Shown: one piece after another, positions 8,391 through 17,591 of the stretch
Layout: the number at the start of each line of letters is the position of its first letter
Position numbering within the stretch: the stretch's first letter is position 1
From: Micromonospora sp. WMMD1155
Lineage (GTDB): Bacteria; Actinomycetota; Actinomycetes; Mycobacteriales; Micromonosporaceae
Assembly (NCBI RefSeq): GCF_029581275.1
Contig: NZ_CP120742.1
Span: 1 to 64,000, forward strand
Length of the DNA stretch: 64,000 nucleotides
Direction of reading: 5' to 3'
Notes under the pieces: model-generated
What the model was told of the DNA's origin: nothing
The model's input: only the letters and a program-made list of their open reading frames with translations
Databases searched by the model: none
Position numbers and translations under genes: made by a program

Positions 8391-9716
8391 GTTCCCGCTC
8401 TGCCGAGGAAGGGTGAGCACCGCCAGCGTGCCGCCAGTGGGCACGGCCTCCAGCCGGAGGTGACCACCGTGTTCCAGGCCGACCCAGGCGGCGATGCTCA
8501 GGCCGAGGCCGATCCCGTCGGCTGCCCCGGTGGTGAAACGGGCCGGTGCGCTGTCGGCGATCCCGGGACCTCGATCGGTGATCCGCACCTCGCCCGGGCG
8601 TACGGTGAGGCTGAGGGCGCAGGGTTCGGCGCCGATGCGGCCGTGCCGCAGGGCGTTGCTCACCAGGTTCTGCAGGGCGATCCGGATCAGCGTGGGATCG
8701 CCGTCAGTGATGGCGACAGTGGTGTCGATGGCAGCGCTGTGCGGCGGAGTGACCAGCTCGGCGACCACCTCCTCGGCCAACTGGTCCAGGCGGAACGGCT
8801 GGCGTTGCAGGTCCCGCAGCCCGGCCACCAGGCGGGCGCGGGTGAGCAGCACGTCTACCGCGGCCGAGAGTCGCTCCGCCGAGCCCAGCACTTGACGCAG
8901 GGCGTCCGGGGGTTTCTTGCGCTCCGGGTCGGTCAGCGCGGCCTCGGCGGTCGCCCGGATCACGGTCAGCGGTGTGCGCAGCTCGTGGGCGGCGTCGGCC
9001 AGGAAGCGCTCCTGTTGGGTGAGTGCCTCGGCCGCCGGCCGGGTGCCGCGGCGGGCCAGCAGATGGCCACCGAACCCGGCGACGAGCATGAAGACCAATC
9101 CGCCGACCAGGAGCCACGCGGCCAGATTGCGATGGGCTCGCTTCCCCGGCCGCGGGTCGCCGACCACCACCACGGTGCCGGCGACGGCCCGCGTGACAGC
9201 GTGGCGGAACGGAACGGCCAGCAGGCGTACCGAATCGGTGTCCACGTCCGGCACCTGGAGCGTCCGTCCGGCGCCGGTCCGCCACACCTCGCGGGCCGGG
9301 GCGAGCAGGTGATGGGACGCGATGATCGGCAGCCCGGCCGGGTGGGCGAAGACCAGCGTCACGTCGGTGCGCATGCCCTCATAGACAAAGACGCCGGTGG
9401 AGCCCTGCCCGGCCGGGTCGGTGAAGAGGTTGTGCAGACGCAGCACGCCCGACTCGTAGGTGAGCAGGGCGACCGCCGTACTGGCCGTCCGTTGCATCTC
9501 GGCGGTCTCCACCTGGGCGCGCTGCCTGCCGTCGATGACCAGGGCGACCGCGCCCATGCCGGCGAGCCCGGCCACGTTGAGCACCAGCAGCAGCACCGTC
9601 AGCCATACCCGCAGCCGGACCAGCCGAGCGGCGGTCTGCAAGGGGACCGGCCGGCGGCTGGATCCGGCGCTGGACGGCCTTCGCCGCCGGACGGCCGCCG
9701 GCAGCCGGGGAGTCAC
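8385..9716 (-). CDS. OmpR-family sensor histidine kinase
   Basis: A 443-residue membrane kinase. One transmembrane segment lies near 36-60, an extracytoplasmic sensor domain spans about 65-195 (with VTLVFAHPAGLP), and a second transmembrane segment lies near 200-222. The HisKA box AAHELRTPLTVIRA follows near 249-262, with the phospho-accepting His. The HATPase domain has an N-box (LVSNALRHG near 345), ITDRGPGIAD near 375 and GIGLGLSIA near 398. The linker between the second membrane segment and the HisKA domain is short, with no clear HAMP signature. Its start overlaps the end of the response regulator gene by four bases. It is the last gene of the long minus-strand run containing EccC and EccD, so it may control or read out that system. 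The signal is unknown. Confidence 0.9.
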   Translation of the reverse strand: MTPRLPAAVRRRRPSSAGSSRRPVPLQTAARLVRLRVWLTVLLLVLNVAGLAGMGAVALVIDGRQRAQVETAEMQRTASTAVALLTYESGVLRLHNLFTDPAGQGSTGVFVYEGMRTDVTLVFAHPAGLPIIASHHLLAPAREVWRTGAGRTLQVPDVDTDSVRLLAVPFRHAVTRAVAGTVVVVGDPRPGKRAHRNLAAWLLVGGLVFMLVAGFGGHLLARRGTRPAAEALTQQERFLADAAHELRTPLTVIRATAEAALTDPERKKPPDALRQVLGSAERLSAAVDVLLTRARLVAGLRDLQRQPFRLDQLAEEVVAELVTPPHSAAIDTTVAITDGDPTLIRIALQNLVSNALRHGRIGAEPCALSLTVRPGEVRITDRGPGIADSAPARFTTGAADGIGLGLSIAAWVGLEHGGHLRLEAVPTGGTLAVLTLPRQSGNL

Positions 9717-10378
9717 CGGGCGGACAGCAGGCGGTAGCCGGCGCCCCGCACGGTGACGATCACCGTGGGCTCACCGAGCTTGCGCCGCAGTTGCGCGATG
9801 ATCACGTCGACCACGTTGGACGCCGGATCGGCCGCCTCGTCCCAGCAGTGCTCGATCAGGTCGGTACGGCTGACCACGGACGGGTCGTGGACCATCAGCA
9901 TCTCCAGCACCGCGAACTCCTTGGGCGTGAGGATCTGCAGGACGCCGGCCCGACGCACCTCGCGGCGGGCGACATCCATCTCGATGTCGTCGACGCGGAG
10001 CACCGCAGGGTGGATCACACCGCCACGCCGGCACAGCGCCCGGACCCGCTGGATCAGCTCATTGGTGAAGAACGGCTTGGACACGTAGTCGTCGGCGCCC
10101 GCCTCGAAGCCGTCCACCCGGTCGTGCGGGTCGTCCAACGCGGTGAGCATGAGCACCGGGACGGTCAGCCCCCGGCGCCGCCGGTCGTGCAGCGGCCCGG
10201 CCGAGTCGCCGTCGGTCAGAATCCGGTCGAGGACAACGCAGTCGTAGGCATTGACGCTCAGGTTGACGTCCGCGTGCCGCCAGTCGGCGGCCTCGTCGAC
10301 AGCGAGGCCGGCCGAGCGCAGGGCGGCGGCGACCGCCGCACGCACCTGCGCGTCGTCCTCAACGATCAGCACCCGCAT
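9713..10378 (-). CDS. OmpR-family response regulator
   Basis: A 221-residue two-domain regulator. The receiver starts LIVEDDAQV (acidic pair at 7-8), has the phospho-acceptor Asp in VVLDRILTDGDS near 52 and the conserved Lys in YVSKPF near 102. The winged-helix DNA-binding domain follows from about 125 (LTPKEFAVLEMLM, then VVDVIIAQLRRKLGE and VRGAGYRL). All key receiver residues are present, unlike the two LuxR-type regulators later in this window. Partner kinase follows with an ATGA overlap. It lies 26 bases after the lectin/transglycosylase-like gene, so it is plausibly in the same transcript as eccD. Confidence 0.93.
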   Translation of the reverse strand: MRVLIVEDDAQVRAAVAAALRSAGLAVDEAADWRHADVNLSVNAYDCVVLDRILTDGDSAGPLHDRRRRGLTVPVLMLTALDDPHDRVDGFEAGADDYVSKPFFTNELIQRVRALCRRGGVIHPAVLRVDDIEMDVARREVRRAGVLQILTPKEFAVLEMLMVHDPSVVSRTDLIEHCWDEAADPASNVVDVIIAQLRRKLGEPTVIVTVRGAGYRLLSAR

Positions 10379-10404
10379 CGCTCACCGCACCGCCGACCCG
10401 CGGG

Positions 10405-12111
10405 TCAGGACGCCAAAAGCAGCCACTTCTGGTCCTCGTCCGTCTTGTCCAGGTCCCACTGCCAGACCAGGTAACCGTTCCAGGTGCTGCCCGCCATCGG
10501 TGGCTTCTTGTCGTCGCCGGACAGGTCCAGCACCTTGCCGGAGTGGCGGTTGGTGATCCACACCTTGCCGTTGCCGGCGTCCGACAACTTCCACTGGTGG
10601 TTTGGGTTGTCGGGCTTCTTGTCCGCGACCACCAGATAGGCCTGGTTGGACAAGGAACCCTTCTCCACCGCCAGCGACTTGTGCAGGAAGTTGTTGGTGA
10701 TGGTCACGTACCCGCTGACCGGAGCGGGGGCGATCCGCCAGTACTGGTCCTTGCCGTGCGTGTTGGCCCACAACTGCACCCGGGTGCCGGACTTCGTCGC
10801 GGCCACGTCCGTGCCGGGTATTTCTACGATCGCCCCGGCCCAAGCGTTCTGGAGCTGGTAGGTCCTGGCCGGGTCGTACAGCTGCTTCGGCGCGGCGGGT
10901 GCGCCCGAGGGCGGCGGCGCCGGCTGCCCCGACGGGGGTGGGGACGGGACTGCGGAGCCGGCCGGGCCGGACGCGGGGGGCGACGACGGGGCCAGCGACG
11001 GGCTCGATGCCGCGACCGGAGGTTTGACCTGGTTACCGTTCAGCTGCAGGACCTCCCGGTACATCGGCTCGTACGCCGGCACCAGGTCCGCCAACTGGGC
11101 GACGGAGGTGGGAGGCAGGCCCCCCGCCTGCCGGATCGTGTTCGCCCCCCACTGGAAGGCGCCCAGTGACAAGCGGTAGGGGTCCGCGCCGGTGAACCCG
11201 GAGAACTGGTTGGTCAGGTCGCACATCGCCGAGCCGAGCACGGTGATCGCGTCGGTCGGATTCCACACCGAGTCGCTCGGTCCGGCGTACTGCGTCCACA
11301 TCTCCGGGCTGAACTGGGCGATGCCCTGGCCCTGCTCGGTACGCAGGTTGCCGTCGAAGTTGGAGGCCGCGCGCAACTGGGCGGCGATCCGCACCGGGGT
11401 CACCTGGGGGCAGACGCCGCCGGCCCGGTTGATCACCGGGACCAGAGCGGCCGGCAGCAGCGAGGTCCGCGCCGGGATGGAGACGGGTTTGGGCGACGGT
11501 CGGGTTGGCGACGGCACCGCCTTCGGCGCGTTGGGGTCGAACTGCCGCTGGTCGGCATACCAGGAGGCGTAGCCGGTGGCGTCGTCGACGAACTTTTTCT
11601 GCGCGGCGGGGACGCCCTTCGCGTCGATCACCGCCTTGATGCCGCCGCGCTGGGCCGCGATGGCGGGACCCCACAGGTCGCCCTTGAAGCCGGCCTGGCG
11701 CAGTTGGCCGACCATCTCGCAGGTCTCGTGGGCGAGCGCGAGGATGTTGTCGCGGGTGTCGTCGCGTTGCGCGTTCGCCCGCGGCTTCCACCGCGACCAG
11801 CGAGTGTCGTCCATTCCGGCGATGGCCGGCCCGGTGACGCTGGTGCTGAATCCGGTGAGGGCCATGAGCTGGCCGGCGACCCGCGGCGCGGTGAGGGTGG
11901 GGCAGGACGTGGCCGCGGCCACCACCGTTGGTAGCTGGCCGGCGGGCACCGGTTTGCCGGGCAGTTGGCCGGCGGCGGCGATCGCGGGCGGCACCTCGAC
12001 GGCGACCCCGATGAGCAGCACCACCGCCACTGCGAAGGCGGCGAGTTCCATGCGGCCACGCCTCTCACCGGTCAACAGGCGCGCGGCGCGTGTGAAATCC
12101 CCTCGACTCAT
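10405..12111 (-). CDS. Membrane-anchored lytic transglycosylase-like protein with ricin-type lectin domain
   Basis: A protein of about 568 residues with an N-terminal membrane anchor (AAFAVAVVLLIGVAV), two divergent SLT-like helical domains (about 65-190 and 230-365), a Pro/Ser-rich linker and a C-terminal beta-trefoil lectin (QYW, HQW and QKW motifs about 100-150 residues from the end). The second SLT-like unit keeps GIAQFSPEMWTQYAG, but the catalytic Glu motif E-S is replaced (AASNFDG where QESGFNP is usual). The first unit reads ALTGFST at the same place. It is therefore probably a wall-binding rather than a wall-cutting protein. ATG 12111 is preferred over the GTG at 12132. Close spacing after eccD suggests it anchors or guides the secretion machine through peptidoglycan. 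Confidence 0.8.
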   Translation of the reverse strand: MSRGDFTRAARLLTGERRGRMELAAFAVAVVLLIGVAVEVPPAIAAAGQLPGKPVPAGQLPTVVAAATSCPTLTAPRVAGQLMALTGFSTSVTGPAIAGMDDTRWSRWKPRANAQRDDTRDNILALAHETCEMVGQLRQAGFKGDLWGPAIAAQRGGIKAVIDAKGVPAAQKKFVDDATGYASWYADQRQFDPNAPKAVPSPTRPSPKPVSIPARTSLLPAALVPVINRAGGVCPQVTPVRIAAQLRAASNFDGNLRTEQGQGIAQFSPEMWTQYAGPSDSVWNPTDAITVLGSAMCDLTNQFSGFTGADPYRLSLGAFQWGANTIRQAGGLPPTSVAQLADLVPAYEPMYREVLQLNGNQVKPPVAASSPSLAPSSPPASGPAGSAVPSPPPSGQPAPPPSGAPAAPKQLYDPARTYQLQNAWAGAIVEIPGTDVAATKSGTRVQLWANTHGKDQYWRIAPAPVSGYVTITNNFLHKSLAVEKGSLSNQAYLVVADKKPDNPNHQWKLSDAGNGKVWITNRHSGKVLDLSGDDKKPPMAGSTWNGYLVWQWDLDKTDEDQKWLLLAS

Positions 12112-12165
12112 CACGCTCGGCACGACGTACACGGGCCCGGTGGCGTTCAGCCGGTCGGGCAGAAA

Positions 12166-13539
12166 CTAGAAGAGGTCGCGGCCCACCGTCAGGAGCTTGC
12201 CGAAGACGCCGAAGACGCCCATCGCCAGCGGGGTCAACGCCATCGTCGCGGTCGCGCCGAGAACGTCCGCGATGGAGCGTTTACGGGGCCCGAAGCGGCC
12301 CGGCCCACGGGGCGGAATGGTGTCCGGTTGCGGGGTCAGGACGCACAGACCCACCCCGGCCACCACCACCGCCGATCCGACCAGGACCAGCATCACCGAC
12401 GCCGTGCCAGGACCCGCGCTGATTACGCGGACCAGACCGAGCACCAGAGCGAAACCGCCGATCGTGAGGGCCAGGCCGAGCGCGACCACCTCGCTGGTGA
12501 AGGCGCAGTGCCGGGCCCGGACCAGCAACGCCAGGCAGACCGCGGCCAGCAGTCCGAGCGCGAAGGGATTCGGTCCGATTCCCAGGATCGGCAGGGCCAC
12601 CGCGAGCGCCAATACCGGACCGGCCAGCACCGCCGCCAGCACCTGACGGGACTCCCCCACCAGTTCGACGGTCGCGTCGGTGAGGCCGGTCCTGATGGCC
12701 TGGCGACGCCCACCCCAGGCGGCCACGAACGCCGCCAGTCGGCGGGCCAACGCCAGCACGGCCATCGCCACCACCGCAGTCACCGCTGCCGCGCCGAGGC
12801 GGTCGGCGGCCAGGCCACGGATCAGGACGGCGGTCGCCAGGGCCAGGGCCAGTTCGATCTCCACGATGAGCAACGCCCCCTCGGCCAGGGTGGCGAAGGC
12901 GAGCAGGCCGGCCAGATTGGCCGCGACCAGTCCGCTCTCCCACGGGTAGCCGTCGGTGGTCAGGATGCGGCCGGCCAGCACACCCCCGGCCGCCATCACC
13001 GGAATCGCTGTCGCCGCGACCGTCAGGCGCAGCCCGTACGGGACCAGGCCCTTCTGCTGGGTCAGGCCCCACGAGCCACCGATCAGCAGGAGACCGACCA
13101 CGATCAGGGCTATCGCACCGGCCGCGCCGCCGTCCGTGTGCCACGCGACCAGGGCCGCCGTGCCGACCAACCAGAGCAGACCCGCGGCGATCGCGGCCGG
13201 CCCGGCGTGCAGCTTGGTCGCGCGCTGGCGGTGGGTCTCCTCCGCCACCACCTCGTCGACCTCGACCACCACCGGGGAGTCGGCCGGCTCCCCGGCGGCG
13301 TCCCTCAGGTAGAGCACCTGACCGTCCACCACGCCCGCGTCGGCCAGTGAGGTGTCCAGCGGCAGCGCCGCCGCGCCGGCCGGGGCGAGCGACCACACCG
13401 GTGGCATCACGTCGTTCGGGTCCTGGCCGCACAGGGTGGCCAGGCGCCCGGCGTACTCGCCGACAGGGGTCCACGAGGGCACGGCGACGTCGACCCGACG
13501 GCGGGTCCCGACCACGGTGATCCGGCTCTGCTCGCTCAT
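12166..13539 (-). CDS. eccD: EccD, type VII secretion integral membrane protein
   Basis: A 457-residue protein with the EccD layout: a cytoplasmic ubiquitin-like (YukD) domain at about 1-85 (RITVVGTRRRVDVAVPSW, then LDTSLADAGVVDGQVLYL), followed by about eleven membrane segments from residue 120 to the end. EccD lines the membrane vestibule of ESX systems and its ubiquitin-like domain docks near EccC. The start ATG overlaps the eccC stop (ATGA, 13536-13539), so the two core components are translationally coupled. Length is within the usual 450-510 range. Confidence 0.93.
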   Translation of the reverse strand: MSEQSRITVVGTRRRVDVAVPSWTPVGEYAGRLATLCGQDPNDVMPPVWSLAPAGAAALPLDTSLADAGVVDGQVLYLRDAAGEPADSPVVVEVDEVVAEETHRQRATKLHAGPAAIAAGLLWLVGTAALVAWHTDGGAAGAIALIVVGLLLIGGSWGLTQQKGLVPYGLRLTVAATAIPVMAAGGVLAGRILTTDGYPWESGLVAANLAGLLAFATLAEGALLIVEIELALALATAVLIRGLAADRLGAAAVTAVVAMAVLALARRLAAFVAAWGGRRQAIRTGLTDATVELVGESRQVLAAVLAGPVLALAVALPILGIGPNPFALGLLAAVCLALLVRARHCAFTSEVVALGLALTIGGFALVLGLVRVISAGPGTASVMLVLVGSAVVVAGVGLCVLTPQPDTIPPRGPGRFGPRKRSIADVLGATATMALTPLAMGVFGVFGKLLTVGRDLF

Positions 13540-16500
13540 TCGTCCCTCTTTTGTTCGCCTTCGGTGGGCTCGTCGGGTACCGCGACCTGGATCAACCGGT
13601 GCGGCTTACCCCGGTTGACCAGCACACCTCGGCCCGGTGGGCGCGACGCCGCGCGCAGGTCGCCCAGGATCACGCCCTCACGCGGGTCGCCCGAGAGGAC
13701 CAAACCGTTACCGCCCATGTCCCTGATGCGGTTGGACACCGGGTCGGTGACCGAGCGGGAACTTCCTGCTACCCGGCGGGCCAACAGCATGTGCAGGCCG
13801 ATCTCGCGGGCCTGCGGGACGAAGGCCGCGAACGGGCTCATCAACCCGGTGGAGCCACCCGAGACCAGGTCGTAGTCGTCCACCACGACGTAGAACCGGG
13901 GTCCCTCCCACCAGGACTGCTCCTTGAGTTGCTGGGGCGTGACACCGGGTGGGGGCAGTCGCTCCCGGAGCTTGTCGGCGACCTGACCGACGTACGCCTG
14001 GGCGGTGGCCGGATCACCCGCGTACGCGCCGAGGTGCTCCTTGGGCACGGCGTCCAGCAGGGAGTGCCGGAAGTCGAACAGCACCACCCGGGCATCCCAG
14101 GCCGACTGGCGGCTGGTCAGACCGCTGAGATACGTACGCAGGAACGTCGACTTGCCGGAGCCGGCGTCGCCGTAGACCAGGAAGTGCGGGTCCTCGCCGG
14201 AGAGGTCGAGATGCACCGGCTTGAGGTCGTGCTCGGCGACCCCGATCGGCACGGCGGTCGGCGGCTGCTTGCGGTCGACGGCGAGCTGCCGCGTCCGCAC
14301 CAGGGCCGGCAGTCGGCGCACCTTGGGCGCCGGTCGACCGGACCAGCCCGCGATGATCTTGCCGAGCACGTCCTCCTGCGCCTCGCGCAGCCCTTCGGCG
14401 GTGTCCCGCCCGTCCAGGCGGGGCAACACGAACTGGCAGTAGACGCCGGGCGACATCAGACCGCGACCGGGAACGTCGCCGGGCAGACGGCCCGCCGCCC
14501 GGCGCGCCACCTCGGACTCGCTCGGGTCGTTGAGCCGCAGTTCCAGCCGGGTCCCGATGCTGTCGCGCAGGGCCGGACGGATCTCGTTCCACCGGCCCGA
14601 GGTGAGCACCAGGTGTACTCCGGCGCCGAGGCCACGCGAGGCGATCTCGGTCAGCGCCGCGTCGGCCCACTCGTGTTCGGCGCGCATCGCGCCCCAGTTG
14701 TCGACGAGCAGGAAGACGTCGGCGGCCCGGAGCCCGTCGGGCAGTTCACCGGCGCGGCGCTTGGCGCGGAAGTCCTGGATGGACTCGACGCCCAGTCCCT
14801 GGAACAAACGTTCGCGCTCGACCACCAGGCCACGGATCTCGGCCACCACCCGGCTGACCAGCTCCGGATCGTTGCGGCCGGCCACCGCCCCGACGTGCGG
14901 GGCGCTCGCGTACGGCGTCAGCGTGCCGCCGCCGAAGTCGATGCAGTAGAACTGCATCTCCTCGGGGGTGTGGGTGAGCATCGCGGCGAGCATGAGGGTG
15001 CGCAGCAACGTGCTGCGGCCGGTCCGCGGCGCCCCGACCACGGCGAGGTGGCCGTGCGCCCCGCCGAAGTCCATCATCAGCGTCTCCTGGTCCTGCCGAA
15101 TGGGCAGGTCGACCAGGCCGATCGGAACGCTCAGAGAGCCGGACAGCGGCCAGTGCTTGGCGCTGTAGCCACGCTCCGGCTGAGCGGACAAGGTGCCGAT
15201 GAGGTGGTCGAGCGCCAGTGCCTTGGGCAGCGGCGGCAGCCACACCTGGTGCACCTGCTCCATCGCCTTCATCCGGTCGACCACGACGGCGAGTTCGGTC
15301 GGACCGTCGCCGTCGGGTGTCGGTGGTTCCTCGGGTTCGGTCTCGGCCGGGGCCCCGAGCGTCCGGATGTCGAACGGCACCACAGTGTCGTCGACCTTGC
15401 CGGCCGCCGCCCAGCGTTCCTGGGCCGAGACGTACGTGGAGGAGACGTGGGCGACCCGCAGCCGCACGTAGATGGACTCGTCCACCTTGAGGTAGGCCGA
15501 GCCGGGCACCGGCGGCAGCTTGTACGCGTCCGGGGTGCCGATCACGCTGCGGCTCTCGGCGGCGCTGAAGGTGCGCAGGCAGATCCGGTACGACAGGTGT
15601 GAGTCCAGCCCGCGCAGCCGGCCCTCCTCGAGTCGTTGAGTGGCCAGCAGCAGGTGCATGCCGAGCGACCGGCCGACCCGGCCGATCTGCACGAACAACT
15701 CGGTGAAGTCCGGCCGCCCGGACAGCAGCTCACCGAACTCGTCCACCACGATCAGCAGGTACGGCAGCGGTTCGAGCGGGCTGCCGTCGGGCTTGGTGCC
15801 GCCTCTGGCCCGGCGGATCTGGTACTCCCGGACGCTGTCGATGTTGCCGGCGTCGCGCAGCATCTGTTGGCGGCGCTGCTGCTCGCCCATGAGCGCGGCG
15901 AGCACCCGATCGATCATCGCGACGTCGTCGGCCAGGTTGGTGATCAGGCCACCCACGTGCGGCAACCCGGCCAGCGGGGCGAACGCGGCGCCGCCCTTGA
16001 AGTCGATCAGCACGAAGCTGAGCAGCTCCGGCGAGTGGGTCAGGGCCAGACCGGTGGCCAGCGTCCGCAACAGTTCGCTCTTGCCCGAGCCCGTCGCTCC
16101 CACGATCAACCCGTGTGGTCCGGAGCCACCCTGCGCCGACTCCTTCAGGTCCAGCACCACGGTCTGGCCGTCGCCGTCGGTGCCGATCGGCGAGCGCAGC
16201 ATCCGCGGGTCGCCCGCCGGAACCCAGTGTCGGACGATGTCGGCGGTCAGCACGTCGCCGCCGACGACCATCTCGGTGAGCGACGTGGTGCGGGTAAGCA
16301 CCTGCTCGCGTTCGTCGGAGAGCCGCAGCGGGGCCAGTTGCCGCGCGATCAGCTCGGCCAGGCCGGGCGTGACGGTGTCCGGCAGGCATCGCTCCGCCGG
16401 GACGACCACGAGGTCCTTGCGGCCCTCCGGCGTCAGCCGGCCGTCGTCGCCGATCCGGATGCGCAGGTCGACGCGGCTCGGCTCGTCGGCCTCCCGCTCG

Positions 16501-17591
16501 ACCAGGAAGACCAGTGTGATGCCGCTCTGCGGGCCGGCCGCGGCGACCAGGGCGGCCAGGATGTCGGAGCGGCCCCATTCGGAGACCGGCGCGAACCCGG
16601 TCAACACCACCACCAGCCGGGGCAGGTCGGCCGGGGCCTGACGGTCGCCGAGCGTCCGACGGTTGCCGGCCAGCTCGACGCGGCGGCGCAGTGTCTCGTT
16701 CAGGAAGGCCGCCAGCCCGGCCGGGTCGGCGGCGACCAGCGACACCACTCCGGCCGTGCCCCGAGCCCTGGGCTCGATCGTGTGGGGTAGCCACTTGGCC
16801 CACTGCCAGCGGTCGTTGTTCTCCTCGACCGGTCGCTCGCCGCTGGTCTCCACAGCGATCAGCACGTCGTCCGGAGCGTGCAGAGTGGCGACCTGGCAGA
16901 GCAGGACGCGCGCCAGGTTCTCGGTGTCGAGGGACGGGCCGAGCAGGCTGACCACACCCGCGTTGCCGAGGTCGACCACCATCGGCTGGCCCTCGACCCG
17001 GCCCAGGCTCTCGACCAGGCGGCGCGCCGAGCGCAGCGACTCCCAGTCGTAGTCGGCGATCGGGTCCATCTTCGGGTCCATCACCATCGGCGACGCCAGC
17101 CGCACGAGGCCACGCCCCAGGCGTACGCGCAGGAAGTCCTCGTCGCTGCGGCGCCGCTCCCACACCCGGTGCCGGTTTGCGCTGATCGAGAACAACCGGG
17201 ACGGCTCCGGGTTGGCGACGGCGGCCACCTGCCGCTGCGCGACGGACACCTCGCGGGCCTGGTCGCGCGCCAGGCTCAGGTGTGCCCGGTAGCGGAGGCG
17301 CTGTTTGCGGGTGGCTTTGCCGGTGGCGCGGCGCTGGCGCATCCGCAGGGCGATCACGGCCCCGGTCGAGGTGAGGAAGAACAGGACGCCGATGATGATC
17401 AGCGCCGGACGGCCGAACGTCACCATGTACGCGGCCATGCCCACGCTGGACAGCAGCGGCAGCACCAGATTCCAGGCGCCGCCGTCCGGGCCCTCCTCCG
17501 GCACCTCGGGCGGGACCGGCACTGTGTACTGCTCGGTCGGCAGCTGCGGCAGCAGCATCCGGGCCGGCCGGTGGAACGCGAGCCGGGTCAC
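13536..17591 (-). CDS. eccC: EccC, FtsK/SpoIIIE-type ATPase of type VII secretion (fused EccCa-EccCb)
   Basis: A 1351-residue motor. Two adjacent membrane helices lie near 43-82, a stalk and DUF-type domain follow, then three RecA-like ATPase domains. Domain 1 has a complete Walker A, GATGSGKSE, near 495-503, with VLIDFKGG and IVVDEFGELL as the Walker B region. Domain 2 has a degenerate Walker A, GAPRTGRST, near 852-860 (Lys replaced by Arg). Domain 3 has GDAGSGKST near 1140-1148. Domain 3 pockets bind WXG100 export signals in characterised systems. The fusion of both halves in one chain is typical of non-ESX-1 systems. GTG start overlaps the upstream AAA+ gene stop by four bases; ATGA overlap joins it to eccD. 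It powers substrate translocation across the cytoplasmic membrane. Confidence 0.96.
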   Translation of the reverse strand: MTRLAFHRPARMLLPQLPTEQYTVPVPPEVPEEGPDGGAWNLVLPLLSSVGMAAYMVTFGRPALIIIGVLFFLTSTGAVIALRMRQRRATGKATRKQRLRYRAHLSLARDQAREVSVAQRQVAAVANPEPSRLFSISANRHRVWERRRSDEDFLRVRLGRGLVRLASPMVMDPKMDPIADYDWESLRSARRLVESLGRVEGQPMVVDLGNAGVVSLLGPSLDTENLARVLLCQVATLHAPDDVLIAVETSGERPVEENNDRWQWAKWLPHTIEPRARGTAGVVSLVAADPAGLAAFLNETLRRRVELAGNRRTLGDRQAPADLPRLVVVLTGFAPVSEWGRSDILAALVAAAGPQSGITLVFLVEREADEPSRVDLRIRIGDDGRLTPEGRKDLVVVPAERCLPDTVTPGLAELIARQLAPLRLSDEREQVLTRTTSLTEMVVGGDVLTADIVRHWVPAGDPRMLRSPIGTDGDGQTVVLDLKESAQGGSGPHGLIVGATGSGKSELLRTLATGLALTHSPELLSFVLIDFKGGAAFAPLAGLPHVGGLITNLADDVAMIDRVLAALMGEQQRRQQMLRDAGNIDSVREYQIRRARGGTKPDGSPLEPLPYLLIVVDEFGELLSGRPDFTELFVQIGRVGRSLGMHLLLATQRLEEGRLRGLDSHLSYRICLRTFSAAESRSVIGTPDAYKLPPVPGSAYLKVDESIYVRLRVAHVSSTYVSAQERWAAAGKVDDTVVPFDIRTLGAPAETEPEEPPTPDGDGPTELAVVVDRMKAMEQVHQVWLPPLPKALALDHLIGTLSAQPERGYSAKHWPLSGSLSVPIGLVDLPIRQDQETLMMDFGGAHGHLAVVGAPRTGRSTLLRTLMLAAMLTHTPEEMQFYCIDFGGGTLTPYASAPHVGAVAGRNDPELVSRVVAEIRGLVVERERLFQGLGVESIQDFRAKRRAGELPDGLRAADVFLLVDNWGAMRAEHEWADAALTEIASRGLGAGVHLVLTSGRWNEIRPALRDSIGTRLELRLNDPSESEVARRAAGRLPGDVPGRGLMSPGVYCQFVLPRLDGRDTAEGLREAQEDVLGKIIAGWSGRPAPKVRRLPALVRTRQLAVDRKQPPTAVPIGVAEHDLKPVHLDLSGEDPHFLVYGDAGSGKSTFLRTYLSGLTSRQSAWDARVVLFDFRHSLLDAVPKEHLGAYAGDPATAQAYVGQVADKLRERLPPPGVTPQQLKEQSWWEGPRFYVVVDDYDLVSGGSTGLMSPFAAFVPQAREIGLHMLLARRVAGSSRSVTDPVSNRIRDMGGNGLVLSGDPREGVILGDLRAASRPPGRGVLVNRGKPHRLIQVAVPDEPTEGEQKRDE

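Noticed and set aside
13551..15602. 683-codon open frame on the plus strand
   Set aside because: Antisense to eccC, which has three intact ATPase domains.
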